From JALORV01 sp963791235 (GTDB lineage Bacteria > Pseudomonadota > Gammaproteobacteria > Burkholderiales > Burkholderiaceae_F): a stretch of DNA of 64,000 nt. The notes beneath the pieces are model-generated. The model was not told the origin of the DNA. It worked only from the letters and a program-made list of their open reading frames with translations, and did no database searches. Location: the NCBI GenBank assembly GCA_963791235.1, contig CAWBRW010000013.1, positions 186,001 to 250,000 of the forward strand, in the 5' to 3' direction. Positions 45,339 to 54,546 of the stretch are shown here, in pieces (the first letter of the stretch is position 1; each line of letters starts with the position of its first letter). Both the position numbers and the translations under genes were made by a program.

Positions 45339-46133
45339 CTATCTTGGTCCCTGCTCGCGGCGCCGCCGCTGCTCGAACAGGCACACGGCCGCCGCCGCGC
45401 CGACGTTAAGCGACTCCACCGCGCTGGCGATTGGGATCCGCAGCCGGCGCTGTGCAAGCCCGGAGGCTGCCGCGCTGAGTCCCCGGCCCTCCGAGCCGAA
45501 CATCCACACCGTCGGCCGCAGGCCCCAGGACGCTTCGTACAGCGGTTCGCCACCGCCCGCATCCGCCGCGATCCGTTCGGCGTCGAATGCCGCGACAAGG
45601 TGCTCCGGCGGCACATCCTCATAGAGCGACACGGCGAAGTGCGCGCCCATCGCGGCACGCAGCACCTTGGGGGCCCAGAGGAACACCGTGCCGGTCGAGG
45701 CCACGACGTGCTGAATGCCGGCTGCCGCGGCGGTTCGCAGCAGCGTGCCCGCGTTGCCCGGGTCCTGGATTCCGTCCAGGTACACCGCGTCCGCGCCTTG
45801 TCCGATGGGAAGCTGTGGCCGCGGGATCACGATCTCGATCAGGATGCCGGCGCCGTGTTCCACCGGCGCGATGCTGTCGTACAGGGTGCGTGACAGTTCA
45901 GCGACCCGTGCAGCAGCACGTTCAGCCGTGGCCTCGGCAAGGGCCCGGACGGGTGCACTCGCGGCTTCGCTGATGACGACCGCCGTGATCGACACCCGGG
46001 CCGCCAACGCGCTCTCAACCAGATGCACGCCTTCGGCGATCGAGCGCTCGGCGTCGCGACCCGCCCGCGGGGAGTCGGCGAGGCGACGCAGCCGCCGCAC
46101 CAGCGGGTTATCGGCCGAGCTGATGCGCACCAT
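45339..46133 (-). CDS. TrmH/SpoU family RNA 2'-O-methyltransferase
   Basis: 264 residues. An N-terminal substrate-binding part (SSADNPLVRRLRRL) precedes the SPOUT knot domain with the motifs YLDGIQDPGNAGTLLRTAAAAG (motif 1), MFGSEGRGLS (motif 2) and IPIASAVESLNVGAAAAVCLFE (motif 3). It resembles YsgA/RlmB-type enzymes; the modified RNA position is unknown. It overlaps rnhB by 26 bases. Confidence 0.9.
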   Translation of the reverse strand: MVRISSADNPLVRRLRRLADSPRAGRDAERSIAEGVHLVESALAARVSITAVVISEAASAPVRALAEATAERAAARVAELSRTLYDSIAPVEHGAGILIEIVIPRPQLPIGQGADAVYLDGIQDPGNAGTLLRTAAAAGIQHVVASTGTVFLWAPKVLRAAMGAHFAVSLYEDVPPEHLVAAFDAERIAADAGGGEPLYEASWGLRPTVWMFGSEGRGLSAAASGLAQRRLRIPIASAVESLNVGAAAAVCLFEQRRRREQGPR

Positions 46134-46767
46134 GGCTTGCCGGAACGACGCTCAGCATTTCACGCACCGGAGCGAACGACTGCCGGTGCAGGCAGCAGGG
46201 CCCAAGCCGCTGCAGATTGCTCAGGTGCTCAGGCGTCCCGTAGCCCATGTGCTGCGCAAATCCATAGCCCGGGTGCTGCTCGTCGAACACACGCATCAGC
46301 GCGTCGCGCGCGGTCTTCGCCAGGATCGATGCGGCCGAGATGCAACGCTCGGTCGCATCGCCGGCGATGATCGTGCGCCCGGGAATCGGCAGCCGTGGCA
46401 TCTGGTTGCCGTCGACCAGTGCGTATTCCGCCGCCACCTGCAATCGCTCCACCGCACGCCGCATCGCCAGCAGCGTCGCTTGCAGGATGTTGAGCGTGTC
46501 GATCTCCTCCACGCTCGCTTCCGCGATGGCGTAGGCGATGGCGCGCTCGCGGATCCGTAGCGCCAGTTCCTCGCGCCGCTCGGCACTCAGCACCTTGGAA
46601 TCGGCGAGGCCGTTGATCCGCCGCTCGGGGTCGAGGATCACCGCGGCGGCCATCACCGGTCCGGCCAGCGGTCCGCGCCCGGCCTCGTCGATGCCGCAGA
46701 TTCGACCGCTCTGCCGTGCCCCCTGCTCGAAGAGGTCGAGGTTAACAACGCAGCGCCGTCCGCTCAT
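46108..46767 (-). CDS. rnhB: Ribonuclease HII
   Basis: 219 residues. The catalytic motif GIDEAGRGPLAGPV is at about residues 24-37, with further acidic residues in DSKVLSAERR and VDGNQMPRLP, and SILAKTARD. Cleaves RNA in RNA-DNA hybrids. The start overlaps the lpxB stop (ATGA), and it continues the lpxA-lpxB transcription unit. Confidence 0.95.
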   Translation of the reverse strand: MSGRRCVVNLDLFEQGARQSGRICGIDEAGRGPLAGPVMAAAVILDPERRINGLADSKVLSAERREELALRIRERAIAYAIAEASVEEIDTLNILQATLLAMRRAVERLQVAAEYALVDGNQMPRLPIPGRTIIAGDATERCISAASILAKTARDALMRVFDEQHPGYGFAQHMGYGTPEHLSNLQRLGPCCLHRQSFAPVREMLSVVPASHGAHQLGR

Positions 46768-47909
46768 CGCGCTTCCTCGATGATCGCCTGCGCCGCCAGC
46801 GCCGCCGTATCGCGCCGCAACTCCTCGTGCATCGTGGCGAACCGCTGCTCCAGCTTCGCCCGTAATGGACGATCGTGCAGCTGCCCCTGCAGCGCGTCGG
46901 CCAGCGCGGCGGGCGTAGCCTGCTCCTGCAGCAACTCGGGCACCAGGAATTCGCCCGCGAGGATGTTCGGCAGCCCCACCCAGGGGATCATCTTCTTGCG
47001 CCGCATCAGCCAGGCCGAGAACGCCGGCATACGGTAGGCAATCACCATGGGCCGCTTGTAGAGCGCCGTTTCCAGCGTGGCCGTGCCGCTGGCGACCAGC
47101 ACGGCGTCGGCCGCCTCGAGGCAGTCATGTGAACGCCCGTCGACCAGCGTCAGCCGGCGCGCCAGATCCGGAAACTCCGACGCCATGGTCAGCAGCATCG
47201 ATTTCAATGCGACATCGGCCGCCGGGATCACGAAGCGAAGATCGGGCTCGCGCTGGCGCAGCACGTCGATCGCAGCGAGAAAGGTCGGACCGAGGTAGCG
47301 CACCTCGTCGGCGCGTGACCCCGGCAGTACGGCGACGACCGGGCCGTCGGCCGCGAGGCCAAGGCGCTGGCGCGCGGTCGCTGCATCGGGAACCATCGGA
47401 ATCATGCTGGCGAGCGGGTGGCCGACGTAGGTAGCCGCAATTCCTGCACGATCGTAGATCGCCTGCTCGAACGGAAACACCAGCAGCATGCGATCGACGG
47501 CGCGGCCGATCTGCACGATGCGTTCGCTGCGCCACGCCCAGATCGACGGACTGATGAAGTGCACGACGCGAATGCCGCGGGCGCGCAGCTTCTCCTCGAG
47601 AGCCAGGTTGAAATCCGGCGCATCGACGCCAACGAAGACAGCGGGCGGCTGCGCCAGCAGGCGCTGCGTCAGCGTGCTGCGCAGCTTCAGCAGGCGGGGC
47701 AAGTGCCGCAATACTTCGACATAACCGCGCACCGACAGCTCCCGCACGTGCGCCCAGGCATCAAAACCGGCCGCGATCATGCGGTCGCCACCGACACCGG
47801 CGCAGCGGACATCCGGCAGTCGCCGACGCAATTCAGCAATGACGCCAGCGGCGAGCAGATCGCCCGAAGCCTCCCCGGCCACGAAGGCGCAGGTGCTCGA
47901 AGATTGCAT
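46764..47909 (-). CDS. lpxB: Lipid A disaccharide synthase
   Basis: 381 residues from ATG 47909 (MQSSSTCAFVAGEASGDLLAAGVI). A GT-B glycosyltransferase that joins lipid X and UDP-2,3-diacyl-GlcN. Family landmarks are GVGGDRM, GVDAPDFNL, ISPSIWAWR, LPGSRADEVR and GTATLET. It overlaps the lpxA stop (TGATG). Confidence 0.95.
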   Translation of the reverse strand: MQSSSTCAFVAGEASGDLLAAGVIAELRRRLPDVRCAGVGGDRMIAAGFDAWAHVRELSVRGYVEVLRHLPRLLKLRSTLTQRLLAQPPAVFVGVDAPDFNLALEEKLRARGIRVVHFISPSIWAWRSERIVQIGRAVDRMLLVFPFEQAIYDRAGIAATYVGHPLASMIPMVPDAATARQRLGLAADGPVVAVLPGSRADEVRYLGPTFLAAIDVLRQREPDLRFVIPAADVALKSMLLTMASEFPDLARRLTLVDGRSHDCLEAADAVLVASGTATLETALYKRPMVIAYRMPAFSAWLMRRKKMIPWVGLPNILAGEFLVPELLQEQATPAALADALQGQLHDRPLRAKLEQRFATMHEELRRDTAALAAQAIIEEAR

Positions 47910-48699
47910 CAACGGATGATGCCGCGCTGCGAGTTGCTGACGAAGTCCTTCAGCAGGCCGATCGCCTCGGCGGACGCCGGGTGCTCGGCAGCCATGGCAC
48001 GCGAGCGCCGAGACGGCCTCGACGGTGGTCATGCCTTCCTTGTAGAGCAGTCTTGTAGGCGCGCCGCAGCAGGTTGATCGTCTCGGCCTCGAAGCCGCGC
48101 CGCTTCAGGCCCTCGGTATTGATGCCATGCGGTTCCGCCGGGTTGCCGTTGCACATCACGTAGGGCGGGATGTCGCGCAGCACGATCGAACCACCGCCCG
48201 CCATCGCGTGCGGGCCGACCGAGCAGAACTGGTGGACTGCCGACAGGCCGCCGATAACCACCCAGTCGCCCACCGTCACGTGGCCGGCCAGCGTTGCATT
48301 GTTGGCCAGGATCGTGTGATCGCCGACAACGCAGTCGTGCGCGATGTGGGCGTAGGCCATGATCCAGTTGTCGGAACCGATGCGGGTGACGCCGCCGCCC
48401 TGTGCGGTGCCGAGGCTGATGGTGCAGCACTCGCGCACGGTGTTGCCGTCCCCGATCACGAGCTCGGTGTCCTCGCCGGCGTACTTCTTGTCCTGCGGCG
48501 CGCCTCCGATCGAGCAGAACGGGAAGAACCGGTTGCCGCGGCCGATCGTCGTGCGCCCGCTGATGACCACATGGGGACCGAGCACCGTCCCTGCCCCGAT
48601 GCGCACCCGCGCACCGACGACGCTGTACGGACCGACCTCGACGTCGTCCGCCAGCTCGGACGTGCGGTCCACCAGCGCCGTGGAATGGATCCTCGGCAC
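47909..48699 (-). CDS. lpxA: UDP-GlcNAc acyltransferase LpxA, frameshifted
   Basis: About 262 residues. Left-handed beta-helix of hexapeptide repeats from the start (VVPRIHSTALVDRTSELADD), with the catalytic His in AYAHIAHDC and the GNPAEPHGINTEGLKRRGF segment. An extra base at 48051 interrupts RRAYK/LLYKEG and another at about 47999 the following helix; removing both gives MAAEHPASAEAIGLLKDF and the conserved end NSQRGIIR-stop at 47909. The start is GTG 48699, overlapping the fabZ stop. First committed step of lipid A synthesis. Confidence 0.92.
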
Positions 48700-49151
48700 T
48701 ACGAGACTTCCTTGGCCTTGTGCAGCGCGCACATCAGTTCCGCTTCACAGGCCAGCTCGCCATCGACCAACGCACGGCAGGTGAACTTGCCGACGCCGCG
48801 CTTGACCCGATCCATCGTGGCCTCGAGGCGCAACTGGTCGCCCGGTTCGACCGGGCGCTTGAAGCGGGCGCCATCGATGCCGGCAAAGAGAAACAGCGTC
48901 CCCTCGGGGTACGACGTCTTCATGGTCACGTAGGTGAGCACGGCGGCCGCCTGTGCCAGCGCCTCGATGATCAACACGCCAGGCATCACCGGATGGCCCG
49001 GAAAGTGACCCTGGAAGTGCGGCTCGTTCACGGAAACGTTCTTGATCGCCGCAATGCGCACGCCCGGCTCGAGCTCGAGCACCCGGTCCACCAGCAGGAT
49101 CGGGTATCGGTGCGGCATCAATTGCAGGATCTGCTTGATGTCCAGTTTCAT
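48699..49151 (-). CDS. fabZ: 3-hydroxyacyl-ACP dehydratase FabZ
   Basis: 150 residues from ATG 49151. Hot-dog fold; the catalytic His is in HFQGHFPGHPVMPGVLIIEA and the Glu in the same helix. LMPHRYPILLVDRVLEL is the standard N-terminus. It dehydrates 3-hydroxyacyl-ACP for fatty acid elongation. It overlaps lpxD by four bases. Confidence 0.96.
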   Translation of the reverse strand: MKLDIKQILQLMPHRYPILLVDRVLELEPGVRIAAIKNVSVNEPHFQGHFPGHPVMPGVLIIEALAQAAAVLTYVTMKTSYPEGTLFLFAGIDGARFKRPVEPGDQLRLEATMDRVKRGVGKFTCRALVDGELACEAELMCALHKAKEVS

Positions 49152-50221
49152 TCTTTGGCGTCTCCCCGGCCCGCGGCCTCCAGCTCCCTGATGCGTCGAC
49201 GCAGGTCCTCGAGCTGTCGCACGATGGCCGCCGCCTTTTCCCACTCGCGATTCTTCATGATCGGGAAGAATCCCGTGTAATGCCCGGGCGTCGCGATCGA
49301 CCCCGAGACCACGGTCGCCGGACCAATGACGCAGCCGTCCGCGATCGACAGGTGACCGGCAATGCCGGCCGCGCCGCCGATCATGCAGTTGCGTCCGATG
49401 CGCGCGCTGCCGGCCACCCCGACACAGCCGGCGATGACCGTGTTCGCGCCGACGAAGCAGTTGTGGCCGATCTGGATCTGGTTGTCCATCTTGACGCCGG
49501 ATTCGACCACCGTGTCGCCCATCGTTCCGCGGTCGATGGTCGTGTTCGCGCCGATCTCGACATCATCGCCGATGACCACACGACCCAGTTGCGGAATCTT
49601 GATCCATTGCCCGTCGAGGGGCGCGAAGCCGAAACCATCGGCTCCGATCACCGCGCCGCTGTGAACGATGCAGCGTGCGCCGAGCGTGCAGTCATCCAGT
49701 ACGACAGCGCGCGGATACAGGCGCGACCCGGCACTCAGGACACTGCGCGCACCGAGATGAGCTCCTGCCCCGATGATGGCTCCCGGACCGACGACTGCGT
49801 CTGCACCGACCACCGCGCCCGCGCCGACCGAAGCGGTCGGGTCGATGCGTGCGCCGCTGCCGATGACCGCACCGGAGTCGATCCCCGCTGCCGCCGGCGG
49901 CGTGGGATGCAGCAGCTGTGTCGCCAGTGCGAACCACGCATACGGCGCGTCGACGACCACCAGCGCGCCGTTCGGCCGCGCTTCAAGCGCGTCGGCCTCC
50001 TGCAAAGTGAGAACGATGGCACCGGCCTGGGAGCTCTGCGCATCACTCCGGTAACGCGGGTTCGCCAGGAAGGCGAGATCAGTAACGGCAGCGGTTGCAA
50101 GCGGCGCCACCGAGGTGACGCATAGATCCGGGCTGCCGCGCACCGTGGCGCGCAGCCGACCCTGGGTCTTTTCAATGATGGCGACTGTCAGGTTCGACAG
50201 CGACAGTCCGCCGGTGGCCAT
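49148..50221 (-). CDS. lpxD: UDP-3-O-acylglucosamine N-acyltransferase
   Basis: 357 residues. An N-terminal uridine-binding domain (TDLAFLANPRY) is followed by many hexapeptide repeats (for example IGSGARIDPTASVGAGAVVG) and the catalytic His in IGHNCFVG. A C-terminal helix (EWEKAAAIVRQLEDLRRRI) closes the trimer. Third step of lipid A synthesis. Confidence 0.95.
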   Translation of the reverse strand: MATGGLSLSNLTVAIIEKTQGRLRATVRGSPDLCVTSVAPLATAAVTDLAFLANPRYRSDAQSSQAGAIVLTLQEADALEARPNGALVVVDAPYAWFALATQLLHPTPPAAAGIDSGAVIGSGARIDPTASVGAGAVVGADAVVGPGAIIGAGAHLGARSVLSAGSRLYPRAVVLDDCTLGARCIVHSGAVIGADGFGFAPLDGQWIKIPQLGRVVIGDDVEIGANTTIDRGTMGDTVVESGVKMDNQIQIGHNCFVGANTVIAGCVGVAGSARIGRNCMIGGAAGIAGHLSIADGCVIGPATVVSGSIATPGHYTGFFPIMKNREWEKAAAIVRQLEDLRRRIRELEAAGRGDAKE

Positions 50222-50224
50222 CGG

Positions 50225-50728
50225 CTACTTGGCGTTGTTGAGCGCGCGCAGCACCCGCTCCGTCATGTCGATGCGCGGGTTGAAGTAGACCGCTTCCTGC
50301 ACGATGAGGTCGTACTTTTCCTGCTCGGCGATCTGGCGAATGATGCGGTTGGTACGCTCGAGCAGGCCCTGCAGTTCCTCGTTACGGCGCTGGTTGAAGT
50401 CCTCGCGGAACTCGCGCTGCTTGCGCTGGAATTCGCGGTCCATTTCGGCAATTTCGCGCTGCCGGCGGACACGATCGGTCTCCGACATCACCGGACCGTC
50501 CTTCTCGAAGCGCTCGGCCGTCGACTTCAGTCGTGCGCCCATCTCCTGCATGTCCTTGTCCCGCTTGGAAAACTCGACCTCAAGCTTCTGCATCGCCGCC
50601 CGCGCGGGCTGCGAGTCGCGCAGGATCCGATCCGAGTTCACGACTCCGACCTTCAGGTCCTGCGCACAGGCAAGCGGCGCTGCGGCAAGCAGCGCGGCCA
50701 CGGCGGTTGCCGAGAGCCACTTGGTCAT
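50225..50728 (-). CDS. skp: OmpH/Skp family periplasmic chaperone
   Basis: 167 residues from ATG 50728. Signal peptide (TAVAALLAAAPLACA), then VGVVNSDRILRDSQPARAA and a long charged coiled coil (about 45-130) that forms the Skp tentacles. It holds unfolded outer-membrane proteins for BamA, encoded upstream in the same operon. Confidence 0.92.
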   Translation of the reverse strand: MTKWLSATAVAALLAAAPLACAQDLKVGVVNSDRILRDSQPARAAMQKLEVEFSKRDKDMQEMGARLKSTAERFEKDGPVMSETDRVRRQREIAEMDREFQRKQREFREDFNQRRNEELQGLLERTNRIIRQIAEQEKYDLIVQEAVYFNPRIDMTERVLRALNNAK

Positions 50729-50768
50729 GGGGTTTCCTGCCAGCTTTGAAGCGCAGGATTTTGCCACA

Positions 50769-53150
50769 TCAGAACCCCGCGCCAATCTGAAACTGGAAGC
50801 GCTGGACCCGATCCCATGGCTCCGAATTCAAAGGATAGGCATACGACAGGCGCAGCGGTCCCATCGGCGAGATCCACGCAATGCCGATGCCCGCCGAATA
50901 GCGGACCAGGCTCCAGTCGACCCCTGAAGTGTTTCCGTAGAACGGTCCGGAACAGTAGGCCGCAGGGTTCACAGCAATATCTGCGAACAGAGCGCCGGTC
51001 TGGTAGATGCCATTGCAGCCAGGTCCCCAGACCTGGCCCATGTCGAGGAACACCGCAGCACGCAAGGTCTTGTCCGCGCCGGGAATAGGTACCAGCGCTT
51101 CGAAGTTGGCGTTGAATCGACGGGTACCGCCCAGCGGGTCACCGTAGATGTCACGTGGGCCGAGTGTGGCCGCCTCGAAACCGCGGACGCTGCCGATACC
51201 GCCCAGGTAGAAGTTCTTGAAGAACGGGTAAGGCCTGTCGCCGTAACCGTTGCCGTAGCCCAGTTCGGTATTCAAGGCGAGCGACAGCCAGCGTCCGAGG
51301 GGAACGAACTGCTGGAACTGGTACGTCAGCCGGTAGTACTCGAGATCCAGCACCGGCAGCGCGAATTCCGCAAACGCGCGCTGATAGCGTCCCCGCGTCG
51401 GAATGATCAGGCTGTCGCGGCTGTCCCGCGACCAGCCCATGGTCAGCGCCAGGGCATCCGACGACTCGCCGAACTCCTGCACGTACTCGATGTAGCGCGG
51501 CGGCGAAGCCGGCGTCAGGTCGATCGTCGTGCCTTCGTAGCGCAGCCCGAAGAACACGCGGTCGTACTCGGTGAAGGGAACTCCGTAGACCAGCCCGGCA
51601 CCCCGGGTGTTGTAACCGACGCTCGAGAGGCCCAGCTCGGCCAGGTCCGAGTTGCGGTAGTAGACCTCGACGGTCCGGCTGATGCCTTCCGGCGTGATGT
51701 ACGGATCGGTGTGCGTGAGCGCGACGACGGTGTTCGACTTGCTGGTGTTGAGCTCGAGCGACAGCGCATTGCCGGTGCCAAACAGGTTCTGCTGCGACAG
51801 CCCGGCCGTCAGCACCAGGCCTTCGGAGCTGGAGTAGCCGGCACCGAGCTGGATATTGCCGGTGGCACGTTCTTTCACCGTGACGTTGACGTCGACCTGG
51901 TCGGGTGCCGTCGGCACTGGCGGTGTGTCGACCGTGACGGTCTCGAAGTAGCCGAGCCGATCCAGGCGCTCCTTGGACAGGCGAACGCGATCGGCATCGA
52001 ACCAGCCGGCCTCGGACTGCCGGACCTCGCGCCGTATCACTTCGTCACGCGTGCGTGTGTTGCCGCCGATGTTGACGCGGCGTACGTACACGCGCCGGCC
52101 GGGATCCACGAGGATCGTGAACGCCACCTCGCGCGTTTCCTTGTTGGCCTCGGGCACCGGATTGGCCGACGCAAACGCGTAGCCCAGCGTGCTCATGCGG
52201 TCCGTCACCGCCTTGCCGATCGAGTTGATCCGCTCGGCGTTGTAGACGTCGCCCGGCTTCACGTTGATCAGCGGCTTCAGTTCTTCGTCGAGTCCCAGCA
52301 ATTCACCGCCGAGTGTGACGCCCGATACCGTGTACGGCTCGCCCTCGAAAACGTTGATCGTGACCGCGATGTCCTGCTTGTCGGGCGTTATCGAGACATT
52401 GACCGAGTCGATGCGGAAATCGAGGTAGCCGCGATTCAGGTAGTACGAACGCAGGGTCTCCAGGTCGGCACCAAGCTTCTGCCTCGAGTACTGGTCGCGC
52501 TTCGTGTACCAGGAGATCCAGTTCGGGGTTGAAAGCTCCATATTCGAGCGCAGCGTGCGGTCGCTGAACACCTTGTTGCCGGTGAATTCGATGCTGCGGA
52601 TCTTGGAGATCTCGCCTTCCTCCACCGCAATCGAGATGTTCACGCGATTACGCTCGATCGGCGTGACGGTCGTCTTGATCTCGACACCATAAAGGCCGCG
52701 CGACAGATACTGGCGACGCAACTCCTGCTCGGCCCGCTCGAGCAGCGACCGGTCGTAGATGCGGCCATCGGTCAGCCCGACGTCGCGCAGCGACTTCAGT
52801 ACCTGGTCCTTTTCGAATTCCTTGACCCCGCTGAGGCTGATGGTCGAGATCGCCGGCCGCTCCTCGACGATGACGACGAGCACGTCGCCGTCGACTTCCA
52901 GGAGCACGTCCTTGAACAGACCGCTCGCGTACAGCGCCCGGATCGCCTGGGTGCCACGCTCCGGATCGAATCGGTCACCCACGCGGATCGGCAGGTACGT
53001 GAAGACGGTGCCGGCCTCGGTACGCTGGATGCCCTCGACGCGGATGTCGCGTACGACGAACTCCTGCGCATGGGCTCCGATGCAGTAGGCGGCCAGCACA
53101 GCCGCTGCAACGCGACGCAACGTCAGCGGGACGCTGCGCCTAGATGACAC
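50769..53150 (-). CDS. bamA: Outer membrane protein assembly factor BamA
   Basis: About 793 residues. A signal peptide (LRRVAAAVLAAYCIGAHAQ) is followed by five POTRA domains (about 25-420; the first begins FVVRDIRVEGIQRTEAGTVF) and a 16-strand Omp85 beta-barrel with the VRGF motif (SVRGFEAATLG), ending in QFQIGAGF with the terminal Phe. The start was placed at GTG 53150 because GGAG lies six bases upstream; TTG 53162 is the alternative. No ATG is available. Confidence 0.95.
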   Translation of the reverse strand: MSSRRSVPLTLRRVAAAVLAAYCIGAHAQEFVVRDIRVEGIQRTEAGTVFTYLPIRVGDRFDPERGTQAIRALYASGLFKDVLLEVDGDVLVVIVEERPAISTISLSGVKEFEKDQVLKSLRDVGLTDGRIYDRSLLERAEQELRRQYLSRGLYGVEIKTTVTPIERNRVNISIAVEEGEISKIRSIEFTGNKVFSDRTLRSNMELSTPNWISWYTKRDQYSRQKLGADLETLRSYYLNRGYLDFRIDSVNVSITPDKQDIAVTINVFEGEPYTVSGVTLGGELLGLDEELKPLINVKPGDVYNAERINSIGKAVTDRMSTLGYAFASANPVPEANKETREVAFTILVDPGRRVYVRRVNIGGNTRTRDEVIRREVRQSEAGWFDADRVRLSKERLDRLGYFETVTVDTPPVPTAPDQVDVNVTVKERATGNIQLGAGYSSSEGLVLTAGLSQQNLFGTGNALSLELNTSKSNTVVALTHTDPYITPEGISRTVEVYYRNSDLAELGLSSVGYNTRGAGLVYGVPFTEYDRVFFGLRYEGTTIDLTPASPPRYIEYVQEFGESSDALALTMGWSRDSRDSLIIPTRGRYQRAFAEFALPVLDLEYYRLTYQFQQFVPLGRWLSLALNTELGYGNGYGDRPYPFFKNFYLGGIGSVRGFEAATLGPRDIYGDPLGGTRRFNANFEALVPIPGADKTLRAAVFLDMGQVWGPGCNGIYQTGALFADIAVNPAAYCSGPFYGNTSGVDWSLVRYSAGIGIAWISPMGPLRLSYAYPLNSEPWDRVQRFQFQIGAGF

Positions 53151-53185
53151 GCGGCGCTCCAACTCGGTTGTCCATCATGCCGGGA

Positions 53186-54538
53186 TCAGGAGAGCAGCCG
53201 CATCAAATCGTTATAGAGCGCCAGCATGGTCAGCAGGCCCAGCAGCGCCACACCGGCGCGCTGCCCCCACTCAATGACCCAGTCCGCAGGCGGGCTGCCC
53301 TTGAGAATTTCGATCAGATAATACAGGAGGTGCCCTCCATCGAGCATCGGAATCGGCAGCAGGTTCAGCACTGCGAGGCTGATGGAAACGAGCGCAAGGA
53401 AATTGAGGAACGGCGCGACGCCGATGCGCGCGGTCTGGCCGGCGTAGTCGGCGATCGTGACCGGACCCGAGAGGTTCTTCCACGAGGCCTCGCCGGTGAT
53501 CATCTTGCCGAGCATCTTCACCGAGAACACCGCGGTGTCCCAGGTCTTGCCGGTCGCGAGCGCAACGCTTTCCAAGGGGCCGTATTGAACCTTGATCAGT
53601 GCAGGCCGGTCGCTCAGTTCCGCGCCGATGCGGCCGATGGCCCTGCCCTGCTCGTCGTTCACAAGCGCGGGAGTCACGGCGAGCCGCACGAACTCGCCGC
53701 CACGATCCACGCCCAGTTCGAGTGGCCGGTCCGCGGAGGAACGAATGCGCTCGATGAGGTCGCGCGCGGACTTGACCTTGCTGCCGCCCGCCTCGACGAT
53801 GGTGTCGCCGACGCGCAGGCCGGCGCGAGCCGCCACGCTGTCGTCGGACATCCGGTTGATCCGTGGCGGTCCGGTATAGGGCAGCACGCCCAGCCGGGCC
53901 ACGACGTCCGTCTCGAGGTCCGCAGAAGACAGTTCGCCAGGCTCGATGTTCAGACTGCGTCGCTGCCGGTCGGCACCCTCGACCTCGACCGCGATCGGCG
54001 CACGGGCCACCGCCTTCTGCAGCAGCACCCAGCGCAGTTCGTTCCACGAGCGGACTGCAGCGCCGTCGACCTCGACGACGGTGTCGCCGGATTCGACGCC
54101 GGCACGGGCTGCCGCAGTGGCCGCCGGCGGCGTCCCCAGCATCGCGCGCGGCTCGAACACGCCGATGACGTTGAGAAGCCAGTAGACGAAGATCGCCAGC
54201 AGCAGGTTGGCCACCGGACCGGCCAGAACGATCGCGATGCGCTTGCCGACCGTCTGGCGATTGAATGCACGGGCGGCCTCCTGCTCGGAAGCCGGGGCGG
54301 CCTCCGGATCGCGCTCGTCGAGCATTCGTACATAGCCGCCCAGAGGCAGCGCCGATACAACCCACTCGGTCCGGTCCGGCCCGCGCACCCAGCGCGCGAT
54401 CGGTCGGCCGAACCCGATCGAGAAGCGCAGCACCTTGACGCCACACCAGCGCGCGACCCAGTAATGGCCGAGTTCATGAATGACGATCAGCACGCCGAGC
54501 GTGACGAGGAATGCAACGACGGTGGTCATCAGGTTCAT
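53186..54538 (-). CDS. rseP: Site-2 protease RseP
   Basis: 450 residues from ATG 54538, six bases after GAGGA. Zn-metalloprotease site HELGH (His21, Glu22, His25) in the first helix, two PDZ domains (about 115-190 and 205-285, with GPPRINRMSDDSVAARAGL), and the third Zn ligand in MLDGGHL. It cleaves the anti-sigma-E factor and remnant signal peptides. Confidence 0.95.
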   Translation of the reverse strand: MNLMTTVVAFLVTLGVLIVIHELGHYWVARWCGVKVLRFSIGFGRPIARWVRGPDRTEWVVSALPLGGYVRMLDERDPEAAPASEQEAARAFNRQTVGKRIAIVLAGPVANLLLAIFVYWLLNVIGVFEPRAMLGTPPAATAAARAGVESGDTVVEVDGAAVRSWNELRWVLLQKAVARAPIAVEVEGADRQRRSLNIEPGELSSADLETDVVARLGVLPYTGPPRINRMSDDSVAARAGLRVGDTIVEAGGSKVKSARDLIERIRSSADRPLELGVDRGGEFVRLAVTPALVNDEQGRAIGRIGAELSDRPALIKVQYGPLESVALATGKTWDTAVFSVKMLGKMITGEASWKNLSGPVTIADYAGQTARIGVAPFLNFLALVSISLAVLNLLPIPMLDGGHLLYYLIEILKGSPPADWVIEWGQRAGVALLGLLTMLALYNDLMRLLS

Positions 54539-54546
54539 GCGGTTCC